From Phorcus lineatus (taxonomy: Eukaryota > Mollusca > Gastropoda > Trochida > Trochidae), in NCBI GenBank assembly GCA_921293015.1, contig OV121098.1:15566161-15630160 (forward strand): a stretch of 64,000 bases of DNA, read 5' to 3'. Shown in pieces: positions 33,011 through 44,960 of this stretch. Below the pieces are notes generated by a model. The model had not been told where the DNA came from, made no database searches, and worked only from the letters and a program-made list of their open reading frames with translations. The position numbers and the translations under genes are program-made. Numbering within the stretch: the stretch's first letter is position 1; each line of letters begins with the position of its first letter.

Positions 33011-34736
33011 ATTCAAGGATGTGATCTGGCTATTTTGCTAGCAACACACCTTTGTGCCGTACAGCTTGCAGATTGTCAGAATTAGTAGAGCGCAATTGCC
33101 ATGGAAAACTCCTTCAAGGATGAAAAGCATCTCCAGACTTCTGGGAGACACTCCAACAATTTACAAAATATTATAATTTGTTGAGAATAGTGTTTACGGT
33201 TGTACATTCTTTGAAGGCTGTTTTTATGTCTAACAGAGCTCCAGATAAGATTTTTAAAAAATGGGTATGATACTTTGACATAAAGTGGGAACTCTGGATA
33301 TGGAAGTTGGTATTGATATTTTTGATACTTACTAAATTCTTCAGGTGTGGGTATCAAATCTAAAACATGGTGCATGTTACTTGATTAATAAAAGAGTCAG
33401 TGTCACTATGCAGCATATTATGTGCTGTATTATATTCTTCTGACATACTGAAATCTTATGCCTCTTTGCAAAGTCAGTGTTGCTCCTAGGTGATCAAATC
33501 TGAGGGTCATTTTGGCCTATCTTAAACAGATTAGACCCCTTTCATTGATAAAGGTATCCTACTCATTTTAAAAGTGGTATAAAAACTGTCAGTTGTGAAC
33601 TCAAATAGAGGGCTCCCCCTCTCCCCTTCCTGTCCTCAAAACCTGCAATAACAGCGAATCATATGCACAGTGCACTTAGCATGGTGTCGACCGTTACATC
33701 CCAAGGCCAAATTGCTAGGCCACGGAGGAAATGCTATACAATTTACATAATTTGATGCCCTGGATATGTGATTAACTTTTTAATCGTTAAAAAAAAACTG
33801 CACCATCAAATGCATAACCATAGGACATCATTCCAATCGAAATGAGTTTTTGGGGACGTTTTTTGTCAACAACATTAAGGAGAACCTTTTTATATACAAG
33901 GATCCATGTCACACACCATACATTGAATGAAGGTTTCAATTTCATTTCTTATTAACTGAGTGTTTAAAGCCCTACTGCAGTATTACTGACCCTAATGACT
34001 GTACTAAAGTACTTCTGAAGGAGGTGTTTTTTCTAGATGAGTGGATCATTTTGGCCAATTCTAAACAGATTGGACCTTTCTTGATGGTAAAAGGATTCAA
34101 TGTCTAAAAATGTAAGGGGCACCAACCCCAAAAAAGTGAGCAAATTTCCCTAAAAAATAAACCCCACTGCTGTAACTAGACTTCAAAAGCAAACGTTTAT
34201 GACCCTAAATCACCTCAGCTCGTCTGTGGGGGGAACTGCAAACTAGCATGAATAGACTAAACAGTACTAACATTTCAGATACTTTGTCTGTCTGTCTGTC
34301 TGTCTGGTGTGAACTTGTGTCAGGAGTTCACAACAGTCTCAGACATGAAATTCTCACATCGAGTTGATGTACGTCTGTCTTGTGTGGCAGTAATGGTCAG
34401 TAATGGTTGGTCTGTAATGACCATATGGCCAGAGAATGCTCACATTCGATTGTAGGTTGTACGTGTTTGGTGAAAAATGTCTTCCTCTCCGAGATTATCA
34501 TACTTTGTCTGAGAAACCAACACAAATATGCTCTGCCATTTACAATTCTTATGCACGTACGTATGCTTTAAAGCAGGCCTCATTTGTAAAACTGATTCTA
34601 TCCTGAATTCACAAGTTTGAATAGATTAATTTTTTGGAGAGCATTTTGCCCTCTTTGCTGGAGACAGCTTAATTTTCTGGTTTATGTAAATTATATTTGA
34701 ATGTTGAAACTGGTAAATGACGGAGGGGTGATGTTA
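33011..34736. other. Intronic stretch with a weak direct repeat and a (GTCT)n run
   Basis: Segments at 33,504-33,560 and 34,042-34,098 share TCATTTTGGCC, TAAACAGATT, GACC and TTTCATTGAT/TTTCTTGATG blocks, an old ~55-bp direct repeat. A GTCT microsatellite of about five units lies at 34,286-34,307. No gene seen. Confidence 0.5.
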
Positions 34737-35428
34737 CAGTGTTTCATCCAGAGTGCGCGATTGCGGGATTCTCGCTAATTAGTTAATCAGTCACGCACTT
34801 TTACATTTATAGTGGGGGAGAAATCGCGCAAATAAACATTATTTCACGCAATTTTCAAATCCTGTGCGGTACCTACCTATATACTTTATTTTAGCTATAT
34901 TGATTACCAACATCGCGATCGAAAAGTCGATTATCAAACGAACTGAAATAACTTCCTGTTTAGGTAACAGATCTTCGTAAGTTTCTGTAATATCAATCCC
35001 TAAACATCGTTTTTTCCCCGTAACAGGTTTGCTGTAATGTTATGTACGAGGATCATAGATCAAATACTATGTTCCGATTGTTCAGACATGCGCAGTTTAC
35101 CTTTCCGCCCGTGTTTTCTCGATGCAAGCGTCTGCTAGTGATAAGCCAATAATGTCAAAGTCGAGACCTAAACGAATAACCGACTTTTTTTCACAAACAG
35201 CTCCTGAAAATGATAATACCATTGAAAATTCAGAAGAGACCGAGATAGAGGTAACTGACTGAAAACGAAAGTGTTAATGAGAAAAATGAAAATTCTTCTT
35301 TGACATCGACTGACGATCATGCTTTTGAATCGGCGTCAAAAAAGTTGAGAGGTTGTAGGTACTCCCCCACTTTCATGAATGTAGGGGGGGATATCCCCCG
35401 CTTGTAGTAAATTCTGGATGAAACACTG
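34737..35428 (+). mobile_element. Non-autonomous hAT-type transposon, 692 bp
   Basis: Terminal inverted repeats of 16 bp, CAGTGTTTCATCCAGA, occur at the left (34,737) and inverted at the right (ending 35,428). The flanking word TGATGTTA occurs at both ends (immediately left of the element, and overlapping the last two bases at the right), consistent with an 8-bp target duplication after slight end erosion. CAGNG termini with 8-bp duplications are the hAT pattern. The interior is CpG-rich compared with the intron and retains the start of a transposase-like ORF. The catalytic region is missing, so it is an internally deleted derivative. Confidence 0.85.
35152..35407 (+). pseudogene. Frameshifted N-terminal remnant of a hAT-type transposase
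   Basis: ATG at 35,152 opens MSKSRPKRITDFFSQTAPEN and runs 36 codons to TGA 35,260-35,262. In the +1 frame the same acidic, asparagine/serine-rich character continues from 35,258 to TAG 35,405-35,407 (ESVNEKNENSS, then SASKKLRGC). This suggests one frame split by a small indel. A short basic leader with a TDFF motif before an acidic linker is common at the N-terminus of hAT/ZMYM-type proteins; that statement is from general knowledge, not a search. BED zinc finger and RNase H-like catalytic domains are absent, so no transposase activity is expected. Confidence 0.55.
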
Positions 35429-37219
35429 ATGTTACAGACCGTTTACAATTCATAAGTATCACGATGGAATAACAAGATTTTTTTAAGATACATTTCACAA
35501 TACAATTTTCAGGGATTTTTAATAAAAAGAAGGATTGACTTTGGACAAACACCTTGATTATAAGTAAAACAGACAATTTTAAAATCATCAATATGTATCA
35601 TGATACAGAGACGTATCATGATATGTGTATCGGTCAATATTGTCTGATTTAGTATAACAATTTTCAATACCACATTGTATGATCACAGCTCTAGTTAGTA
35701 ATGTTTATTGTAATGATGATGTTACATAGTTGCAGTTCCTTGGCTTCATGAAAATGTCATTACTTTAGATTACATCTGTGCTAGCATCTGGAATGCCTAT
35801 AAAAGAATGAGACAAACATGTATATCATTGGTTGATAGTCTAGTTAGATGTTGTTTAGCATATTAAGCTAATTATCTCCAACCATGCTTGTATCCTGTGT
35901 GGACATATTGTGCATCTTCCTTTAACATTTAGATTTACTGTTGAATGGTTTGCATTAGATTAGTTTTACAGCATCCAATGATGATGTTAACCCTTCCTAT
36001 GCCAAAGGACATTCTGGTCTAGAAGAAATAGATTGTATAAGTCTTCTAGGTTGGTCAGAATGTTTGTAATCAACAATATTAAGGATATGGACGATGACAT
36101 TTTCATCCCTATTGAATGTTGCTAAAGGTTTGGGAGTGAGACGTGGAGCTGATGCTAAATCCAAAATTTGAAAATGAATTGATAATTTTAAGTGCATTAA
36201 TATTTTCATTGTGGTTAAGAATGGATTAAGATGAGGAGAAAGTTACACTTCCGGAAGGTTTGAATAAGAGGCATTGTCATTAGACAGGAAAAAGTTTGGC
36301 AGCAAGAGGGTTAAGGGGTCTGTTTTGTTATAAGGTGATGTTTATGGCATGTTAATTAAGGAAACTAAGTTAGTTTCAAAGTTGGGGTTCCATTTTGGAT
36401 TGGCCAAGCCAGTGGGTGGCCATGATGGATGGAGATTTAGATTGGACTTAACAAGACGTAAATGGATTTTTGAAGCTTGAAAGCCTCCAAAGTTGTAAAT
36501 TATTCATGGTTCGAGAAAGATCTGTCCAGGTTGGAAGCTTCATTTCACGTTTTTCAAAGAATTTTCAGGATAGCCAAGGTGTATGTAATTTGTTTTAGGG
36601 TGATTGACTTTTGACAAAAAAAATAGATATTTGATTTCCATATTACCGAAAAAAAATTGTTCTTGCATTGGACGTTAGATCCAATGTTTGTTTGGTATGG
36701 TGTTTTGATGTTTCATACTCGAATTCATGAAATTTAGATTAATCTTTAAGAATTGTTGGATCTCAACAGTGTCATCTTAGTATTTGTGTCAATAAGTTAC
36801 TTCAGAGTAATGAGACTGTAGTCTTTTTAACTTAGAAAAATAAACGGGAAAGCAATGGCTTGTAAAGAACTTCAGGTATGCCATTATTGAACCTGCAACT
36901 TACTTTCATAATAATTTCACTGACAGTTTAATTATAAAGAACATTGAAAGGAACTGTCAGCGCTGTCAAGCTATGCAAAAATTATTATCTTGAAGATTTT
37001 TGAAAGTCAAAGAACTGCTAATGAGGTCTTACTACATATTTGGAGAGTTATTCAGGTTAAGGAATTGTTCAGAGGACATGCAGCATATTTGAAGTCAGGT
37101 GGTGTTATGGAAGAAAGTCAAGAAGCCACATTCATGTTCAGTGGAGCATCAACCATTTGTGTTGTTTTATCGTGATCAGATGAGGCCACTTCTGTACAGC
37201 CGGGAACCCTTTGCAGTTG
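35429..37219. other. Intronic non-coding stretch, nothing recognised
   Basis: Frames of 61-72 codons are unremarkable. No repeat boundaries recognised. Confidence 0.45.
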
Positions 37220-37465
37220 ATAAATGGGCAGTAGCATGTTAGTCGTAGATGAAATAATCAAGCATCAAGCAAAAACTGCTGTTAGCCATTTTTGTGTAAA
37301 CTCCTCTTAATCATTTTAGGTAGGGAAATATATTTGAATAGTTTAACCCATAATGTATGTACGTTTTAAGACTGTTTATTTTGATTAAAAAACTGTCTAG
37401 CAATTGAAAAAAATGATTTATTTTCCGTGAGTTCACTTTATCTATCTAAAAAATGTATTATGGAC
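37220..37465 (+). mobile_element. Dispersed repeat family A, copy 4 (diverged, partial)
   Basis: Contains GGGCAGTAGCATG, CAAAAACTGCTGTTAGCCAT, TTTGTGTAAACTCC, TTTATTTTGATTAAAA and TTTTCCGTGAGTTCAC, in the same order as family A at 4.3 and 18.25 kb. This is the only family A member in the putative intron. Confidence 0.6.
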
Positions 37466-38426
37466 CCTCTAAGGTATCCGACTTCTCAAATTTTAAAGGA
37501 CACAAAGTACAAAGACAGGCAAGTTTTCCCAGCACCTATCCAGGTACATAGTTCATTAGTTCATGTTCAGTAAGGACTTGCAAGCTTCCTAGCAATGTTT
37601 CTAGTAGGGGTGTGCAGTATTATCGGTATATCGGTATATTGCAATACAGTAACAACATGATACATACCGGTGCACTCTTCTGAAAATATTATATATTGCA
37701 ATACGGAAATGAGGAGTGATACCCATCCTTAGTTTCTAGTAGATCTACAACTGAACATCAGACTTGCTCTCTGCAACAGAACAAGGAGAACATAAGTGAA
37801 ACATACGGAAAAACTCTGGAATATTGGTTGCCTGTTGCCTGCATGTGAAATGCCCGTTGGTGACTATCCCTTTGGTTTCAATATCCCATCAACAGACACC
37901 AGACACCAACTCAAACAGTAAATAACAGCTAATCTGGTGTCAAGCAGATTTATTCCATTATCCAGAAGGCCATATCTAAGATCTTTGAAAGTCCACTTCA
38001 AATTCTTCTCAACACATAGTTGCTTCTCCAAGCTGGTTTGTTTATCTGTCAGCTATGATAGCATCTTAAAGATATGAGAGGCCCACTCAACACAGCTTCT
38101 CTTGGCCATTATGTCCAGTTTACTTGACCAGAGGCCTAAATGTCCTCTCCATGTGAATATCATGATTCATATCAAATAGATAATCTGCTAAAGGCTGAAA
38201 TATTGCCAAAGCACTGCTAAACAAAAACTAACTCTAAAAGCTAATTTTGTACTTGCAAAAGAACAACAACCTTTTAATGTTGGGTTGAATACTACAAATT
38301 TTGCTCGTCGAAGTATTTTCAATGGCAATCAAGAATTTTTAATATTGAAAATAGGTCAAGCTTCGCAATATACAGAAGGTAAACTAATTCACAATCTTTC
38401 TCTAACCTTGTAGAAAGTTTTTACAT
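37466..38426. other. Intronic non-coding stretch, nothing recognised
   Basis: Contains a TCGGTATATCGG duplication near 37,621-37,636. No exon-like segment. Confidence 0.4.
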
Positions 38427-38603
38427 TTAACGTATACGCCTGAACGGATACCCTGGAGACATGACTGTGTTTGCTTTGACAATCTGTGAACCGTATCGTC
38501 TTCTTTGTAGCCAGACTTGTTCACCATAGGACCACAGCCCAAAGTTCACCTCATTTATAGATACACTGCCATGTCTACAGACACAGATCCACACCAAAAC
38601 TGA
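38427..38603 (-). other. Coding-like minus-strand frame, 58 codons, unidentified
   Basis: Between TGA (38,604-38,606) and TAA (38,427-38,429) the minus strand is open. After a possible acceptor TGTCTGTAG it reads with high aromatic, charged and glycine content, including VNFGLWSYGEQVWLQRRRYG and VMSPGYPFRRIR. The segment is GC-richer than its neighbours. The SPGYP motif recalls the start of CUB domains, but the rest does not fit and the frame is short. It could be an exon of an antisense nested gene, a relic, or chance. Confidence 0.2.
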
Positions 38604-39747
38604 TCAACTTTTTATAAGATTTTAAACCAATCAGATCATTCCTTCATTTTCCATTAACCACTGGTACACAAATATCTATATCATAGGCAGTAGAATATGT
38701 TGTCAATTTGATTTTACATGTATATTGTACTTTCAATTTGAAAAACTGACACTTACTGTATTCTTTTGAACAATGGCACAGATGAGATTGTCGAGGCAGA
38801 AAGATGGGCTCTGTCCAGCAGGATTGTTCAAAGGAGATTTTAAGAACTGTGTCACTCTACAATGTAGTCAGTCGTCTAGTGAGGAAATATGCCCAGAATG
38901 GTCCATCTTACAGTTTAATGGAAATCTGTAGATGGCAAATGAAAAGTAGTTTTTTTATTGAGAAAAGACTGATTACAAGTATATGTTACAAACAGGAAAC
39001 CCTCTGGTCAAAAACCTTTAAATTAGAAGAAAAATTTGGTCTCCAGTATTGCACTGTATTTCGGATTTGGACCTCATCTTATGATAATTTCTCTGACTTG
39101 AATTTTTTTTAGTCAAAGCGGTTATTCTTGCCAGGATTATTAACAAACCAGTATCTGATTGGTTATCAATCAACCTTTTCATATTGATTTTTATTGACTT
39201 ATGATATCTCATATAGCAGGATTTTAAAAACAATTTGATGTCAAAAGTGTTTATCGCATGGAACAAACTGGTATGAGATTGATTGGTTGTATTGGATCTC
39301 TTTGGGACTTTCAAATTCTTCCTACATTTATTCATTGCTGTTTCCATGGAAACGCAATGTGGAATTTTTTTCCAGCTTTGTGACTTTGTATTGAGGGAAT
39401 TTCATTTCAGCATTTGAAATGAAGTCAATAAATAACACCAGAAACCAGTGTAATGTCCTTGTTATACAAATCACTCCAATCTTAGATTAATGGCTGTGAC
39501 CTTTCATAAACACCTGTCCGTCAACGGCTGTCACTGTTATATCTGACCATCTTTCCACAGATTACCACTGTGTAGTTACTCTCTGTAGAGAAGAACCAGA
39601 TTAATCAGTTAAATGTGAGGTTCACATCCTCAATAAAGAATTCTCACATTTCCTAGATATTGAGTTGTCAGGTAAGATTTGATCCCAGAAATAAGAGAAT
39701 AGCTATATATGCTACTTGATTGTTTGCAATATTATGTTGATGATGAT
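38604..39747. other. Intronic non-coding stretch, nothing recognised
   Basis: Overlapping frames of 102 (plus) and 109 (minus) codons near 38.8-39.35 kb are within chance length and lack domain features. Confidence 0.45.
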
Positions 39748-39921
39748 CAGGGACTGGGAAAGACACCTTGACAATGGGCCAATTTGAGGGCTTTTAGTCA
39801 TTTTCAGAATTTTGAATGGGCCATTCCCCCTTGTAGCAATGGTAAAATTTCCAATTGTGATGGGCCATTTTTTCATCCAATGTGCAAAATGGCCCATGGC
39901 CACTGCCTTTCCAAATCCCTG
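39748..39921 (+). mobile_element. hAT-like MITE family H, copy 4
   Basis: Full length: starts CAGGGACTGGGAAAGACACC, ends CCTTTCCAAATCCCTG. It carries the internal GGGCCATTTT and AAAATGGCCC arms at 39,861-39,896. Flanks GATGAT and GATGAA give a weak, imperfect target duplication. Confidence 0.85.
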
Positions 39922-42670
39922 GATGAAAGATACTGGTTGCCTGTTCCTATATGATGTGTAGGAGCTTCGACTGAGTTTTAAGATGTATTAGCTAGTGTTA
40001 GGGTTATGTCAGTTTGAGGGAATTCCAACTCTTATTCACTCTCATTTATCCTCCTATCACGTTTCTCTGCTATTTGATTTGTGCTGGCGGTTTTTTAAGT
40101 TATTGAAGCAGATCTGGCAGAGATTCTCGATTCTACTATTATTTGTAATACAACCACGCACATACCCTTATAACCAGAAGAGTTTTTCTTACAAGTTAAG
40201 CAAATTAGAACAGGCTTCCTGTAAATTCGGCTTGAAATAAGTTGGTACCATAAATGAAAAATGATTGGAGCAATTGTACTACACATTCTGTACTGCAATA
40301 TATTGGTATTGCGATGGTATAGCACAGGCCTAAATGATTCAAAATTTAAAAAAAAGAAATGTAGTTACAATGAAGATCTCGAATGTATCTCAAGAAGTAT
40401 ATCTAACTTTGTACCTTTAAAATGTTGTTACTCTATCATGTAAAGACAACCAACCCCTAAATGTAATGTATTACTGTGTATTGATGGTATGCAGAATACA
40501 GAAGTATATATGTACAATACATCTCATTGACAGCAAATGCACCAACATGAAACGTGTGTGATAATGTCCCAGAAGGCTATCCAGGTAACTACATCAATAT
40601 GGACAAGCTGTTACTGTTGAGTTTAATGGGAAATAAACAGTGGTGTGTCAATTAAATTGTTAGTTTTAATTTGGACTTGTATCAACAATATAGTTCAGCT
40701 ATAAACCTTGGTTAACAAAAGTGTTTTGATAGAGAGAACTAACTACATGGATGAGCTATCGTGAGGATTAGTGCCATTTCCAACATTGAACTGTGTAGAT
40801 TAGAATATTTTCAAGTTGCTAAGGAACTGGTGCTCACATTAAAGACCAATATATTCAGTAAAATTGTATTGGATTGGCCGTTATGAACTTTTGCCTAAGG
40901 CTAAACGAATCAAAATTGATGATAAATCTTCAATGCAAGGGAAGTAAATCTCATCATTTAAGTATCTGACTGTGAACAAGCAGACGCTCATCGTTGTACA
41001 ACAGTTAAAAACTAGATAAATATATTTTTATAAAGAAAAGAAAACGCCAATCGAACGCGAATTTAGTCCTGCTATCGTAGACTTAAATTATTGGGAATAA
41101 CTTGACCTCAAACTTCAAAGAGTAATTTTTTATTCCTCAGAATGTCTGCACTCTCATCCAACATTCTGACCACAGTTTATACATGTCAGTGTCTCCATAT
41201 TATGATAAAGATCTTCACAGGTTGCTAAGCAACCTTGGGAGAGTCTATGACCATGGCAAAGTCATAGTTTAGATTTCAAACTGATAACCGTGACCAGTGA
41301 AAGATTCTCCTGTTGGTGTCATTGATGAGCAGATAAGATGAGTAATGTCATCAATTCATTTCTCAAGGTCTTGATTTAAAACTATCAGTGGTATAGCATT
41401 GAGCTAGGATTATAGGGTTAATGTCAGAATGATACTATCAGTGATCAGGAAGTCAAGAACAGGTGCTTGTTCGTTGCTGATAGACATGAAGGGATTAAAG
41501 GATAGTGTCACAAATACATCACACCATCCTGTCATTGCTAAACAGAATCTTGCTGGTGGTCTGTAGATCCAACTAGTTGCTAGGTAACCAAATTTAACTT
41601 AAGACATAGGCTGCTCAGTGTTCTTCTGAGATGAGTCCTGAGGGATTTTACCCACTCTCCTGACTTTGTGTCCCTTCAGATTTTGATACATTTCATATTT
41701 AAAATGGTCCTATCTGCTCAGAAGAGGTCAAAGTGACACCCTCAACTGAGGACTTAGGAGCAATACTGCTGCTTTTTTTTGTAAGGATGAAGTTTGATGG
41801 CAAGAGTATAGTCACCACAGGTGCTTTTGCTGATTACAGAATTTGAGCCTCTGAGATAATCTTGTGAGTGTCCATCTCTGAAACGCAAAAATATGCTCTT
41901 CATTTGCTATACAAGGATTTGCCAGTTCCAGTTGTTCCCCTGCATACCATTCATGTTACATTAAATCCCAGCATAGTCATATTTATAAAGATGGCAAATC
42001 GAGAGAGCACAAGTAACTCCTAAACTTTTATGAGTGTTTTTTGTCCATAATTCATTTGGAGATATGTCCCTCCTTCATGTTTGAAACTGGTAATATATTC
42101 TAAAAAAAATAATTATAAACTGGATTTTTTTTTTATGGCGGGGGGAGGGGGTTGGGGCTCGGGGGTATGTAAAGGTATTAGCAATAACCTTATTATACAC
42201 AACTGTTGTTTTCTTTGTTGTTAATACGGAGCTGTTGATAGTTTTCGGAGTAGGTAAGTTCTGCATGCTTACTGCTGTGTTGTTCTTAGGTCTTTGGTAT
42301 GAATTGTCATTTTGGACTATCTAAAGAGATGAGTCCATCTGAATTTGTAAAATCTCTTCTCAATTTTCTAAGGGACATCCAGCTAGGAGGGTCGAATTGC
42401 CCGAGAGTAAGAAGATTGCACACCTGATTTGAGTCTGCCAACAGCAGGCATTACCTTGAGCAGTAAACCTGACTTGCATAGGACAGGACCCTGTCTGAGC
42501 AGACATAATTAAGCGTGATTCTGCATAGATAAGGAATTAGCCAGGCTAATGAAGATGAGGCTTGTGTGCAAACTGTTGTGATAAGCTTTGGGCTTCTGAT
42601 TAGATAAACATGGATACATGCACGGCAGGGACGAAGGGGTGAAAGTATGTGTAGATATTCAGTACAATGG
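39922..42670. other. Intronic non-coding stretch, nothing recognised
   Basis: A short G-rich patch occurs at 42,138-42,168. Frames of 60-81 codons are unremarkable. Confidence 0.45.
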
Positions 42671-42815
42671 CAGTGATTCTGATAGACACATCTGACAATG
42701 GGCCATAGTCTTTTTCAGAATTTCTTCTTTGTAACAAAAGTATAGTTTCTAATTCTAATGGGCCATTTTTGATAAGATATGCAGCAATGGCCACTCCTAC
42801 CTTTCTCAATCCCTG
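42671..42815 (+). mobile_element. hAT-like MITE family H, copy 5
   Basis: Starts CAGTGATTCTGATAGACACA and ends CCTACCTTTCTCAATCCCTG. About 30 bp shorter than full-length copies through internal deletions. The GGGCCAT motifs are retained. Confidence 0.75.
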
Positions 42816-43080
42816 CACTGGCCATTAGGAAGAGCTTTTCAGTGCAAAGTCTTGTTGAACCAGGATGACATTAGGAATGGCATGTCCATGTCAGACAATA
42901 AATTGTAGTGTCATGAAGAACACATGATGTAATGTTCTATTCTCTAACCGTTCTTTTGACTCAACATCACGTTAGAGGTCATTTTATAATGTGGAGAGGC
43001 AATTGGCGACAGCCAGAATGGAGGAAAAGGATGTTGCACAACATTATTTCCTAATATGTTGCTTTATAAATAATAAAAAT

Positions 43081-44118
43081 AATAATAACTAGGACTGCCG
43101 AGGCAGTACTTAGGTCTTCAAGACTTCCTCTTTGACCTTCACATTATGTTTGACCTTCACACAGTGTTTGACCTTCACATGCTTTTCTGTCTTAGTGGTA
43201 AACAGTAACTTGCCTATGTGACCAAATCTCATAAGGAAACTGATATTATTGCAAAGAAGTTGATAATGCGAAAAAAGTATGCTAGTTACGAATTCGTCAT
43301 GATTGACTTTTTTGTTTGCACTGTGATGACGCTTCATTCAAAACAAGTTTCAAGTCTCTAGGTGCATTTTGAAAAATTACCCCATGTTAAATTTTGTCAA
43401 AAGATTTTTCCCGATTTCGATCGTTAATTGTGAAAAAAAGACCATGTTCGCGATTAATGTTTCGAAAGTTTCGTCAAGTCGACATATAGGTCTTACATTC
43501 CTGAAAAAATGGTGTAATTGTGAGTCTTACTTTTTGAGTTATCGGCCCTTGAACATGGTCACAGGAGCTAAGTCGCCCGACTTTGAAGGGTTGCAGAAAA
43601 AAAAGTATTAACAAAATTGAAAATGTGGCTCGATAACTTTCTCCCCACTCCTTCAGCTATGATATATGTGAGTTTCAGCTCTTAGATGCATGTATCTTCA
43701 GAGGAGAAGATTGTCAAAGATGCATGGGGTCCGGAAATTGAAAAAAGTCAAAAAAAGAAATATGGCGGCGAAAGTACTAACGCTACGAAATTGCCCTGAT
43801 TTACTTTTTTGCTCCAAATGTAATTGCCTTTCGTTTAAAACAAGTTGCAAGTCTCTAAGTGCATTTTGAAAAATTTTCCAATGTTAATTTTTGAAAATTT
43901 GAGTGGGCCTGTGCCTTTAACGCATGATCCGATTGTGCCCAAAAGCTTCGCACGACTATTCCTCAGTAAGGTCTATCAGCATGCAAAATTTGGTTGAATT
44001 TGAAGCAGCCGTTTTGGCTGTAGTCGATTCACAAAAAAAGTACAAATAATAATAATAATAAGAACTTGAAGAAATCGGATAATAACAATAGGTCTTCCAG
44101 ACTTTGTCTTGAAGACCT
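43081..44118. mobile_element. Structured ~1-kb repeat with AGGTCTTC termini
   Basis: AGGTCTTCAAGAC at 43,112 is exactly inverted at 44,106-44,118. Before the left end come ATAATAATAA and a CTGCCGAGGCAG mini-hairpin. Before the right end come (AATA)n and a hairpin (44,090-44,118: AGGTCTTCCAGAC, loop TTT, GTCTTGAAGACCT). Inside, two segments (43,340-43,392 and 43,833-43,885) are direct copies sharing CAAGTCTCTA and GTGCATTTTGAAAAATT. Three 18-bp units with TTTGACCTTCACA lie at 43,131-43,177. Frames of 75-80 codons inside are not convincing. Superfamily unknown. Confidence 0.65.
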
Positions 44119-44685
44119 AATAACAATCTGAAGCCCTTTGACACTTTATGTTCAAAACAGCAGCCTTCCAGTGGGCTGAAGCTTGTGAATAGAATTCTAC
44201 ACTAGTAAAAAGTATTGACTCGTAGTCCATAAGGCTTGCTTTAAGTTTAAAGGTGATAAATTGTCAAGCATTATTTGGCTAGTTGAAATGTTTTTAGAGG
44301 TGTGTGTTCATTAATGCTTTTATCTTTTGTGTTTTGGCCAAAATGACTTAAATGCTCCCTTCTCAAATAACACTCAATTTAAAGTTTTTTAATGCATAAA
44401 ACATTAGAACCTTTCAAATTAAACATTAACACTCAAAAGCAGGTATAGCTGTAATTACTCTATTCAATTAAATTCTCTTTCAATCTCTAAATGCTAGCAT
44501 TTCCAACCTGAACTGTAGTTAAAACAACAGCGGAATGAGATTCACCCTTGTAGCATTTAAACCAGTCAGATTTTTCCTGCTCTATAATCCACCATAGATG
44601 TACCAGATAGTGGTAGCATGCCATCTAAAACACTGAACTTCTGACCGGATCTAGCATTGAAACAGCTCAGGTCAGAAACGATGAT
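44119..44685. other. Intronic non-coding stretch, nothing recognised
   Basis: AT-rich linker. The 82-codon minus frame at 44,566-44,814 partly overlaps the tandem array and is not supported. Confidence 0.45.
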
Positions 44686-44960
44686 AAGGTCACCCTGAAT
44701 AATGAGTAAAACAAAGATAAGGTGACGAAAGAGACGTGGTATTTTATTTTCAGTGGACAGTTTCAACATGTTAAAGAGTAAAACAAAGATATGGTGACAA
44801 TTGAGACGTATCATTCAGTGGACAGTTTCAACATGTTAAAGAGTAAAACAAAGATATGGTGACAATTGAGACGTATCATTCAGTGGACAGTTTCAACATG
44901 TTAAAGAGTAAAACAAAGATATGGTGACAATTGAGACGTATCATTCAGTGGACAGTTTCA
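44686..44960. repeat. 65-bp tandem repeat, three identical copies plus edges
   Basis: CAGTGGACAGTTTCAACATG starts at 44,751, 44,816 and 44,881, and its first 15 bases recur at 44,946: an exact period of 65. The three full units are identical. A degenerate unit precedes them (from about 44,686). Perfect identity points to very recent expansion or to an assembly duplication. Confidence 0.95.

Noticed and set aside
43110-43337. 75-codon minus frame ending in KVKHCVKVKHNVKVK repeats
   Set aside because: The peptide repeat is just the translation of three 18-bp DNA units within a non-coding repeat.
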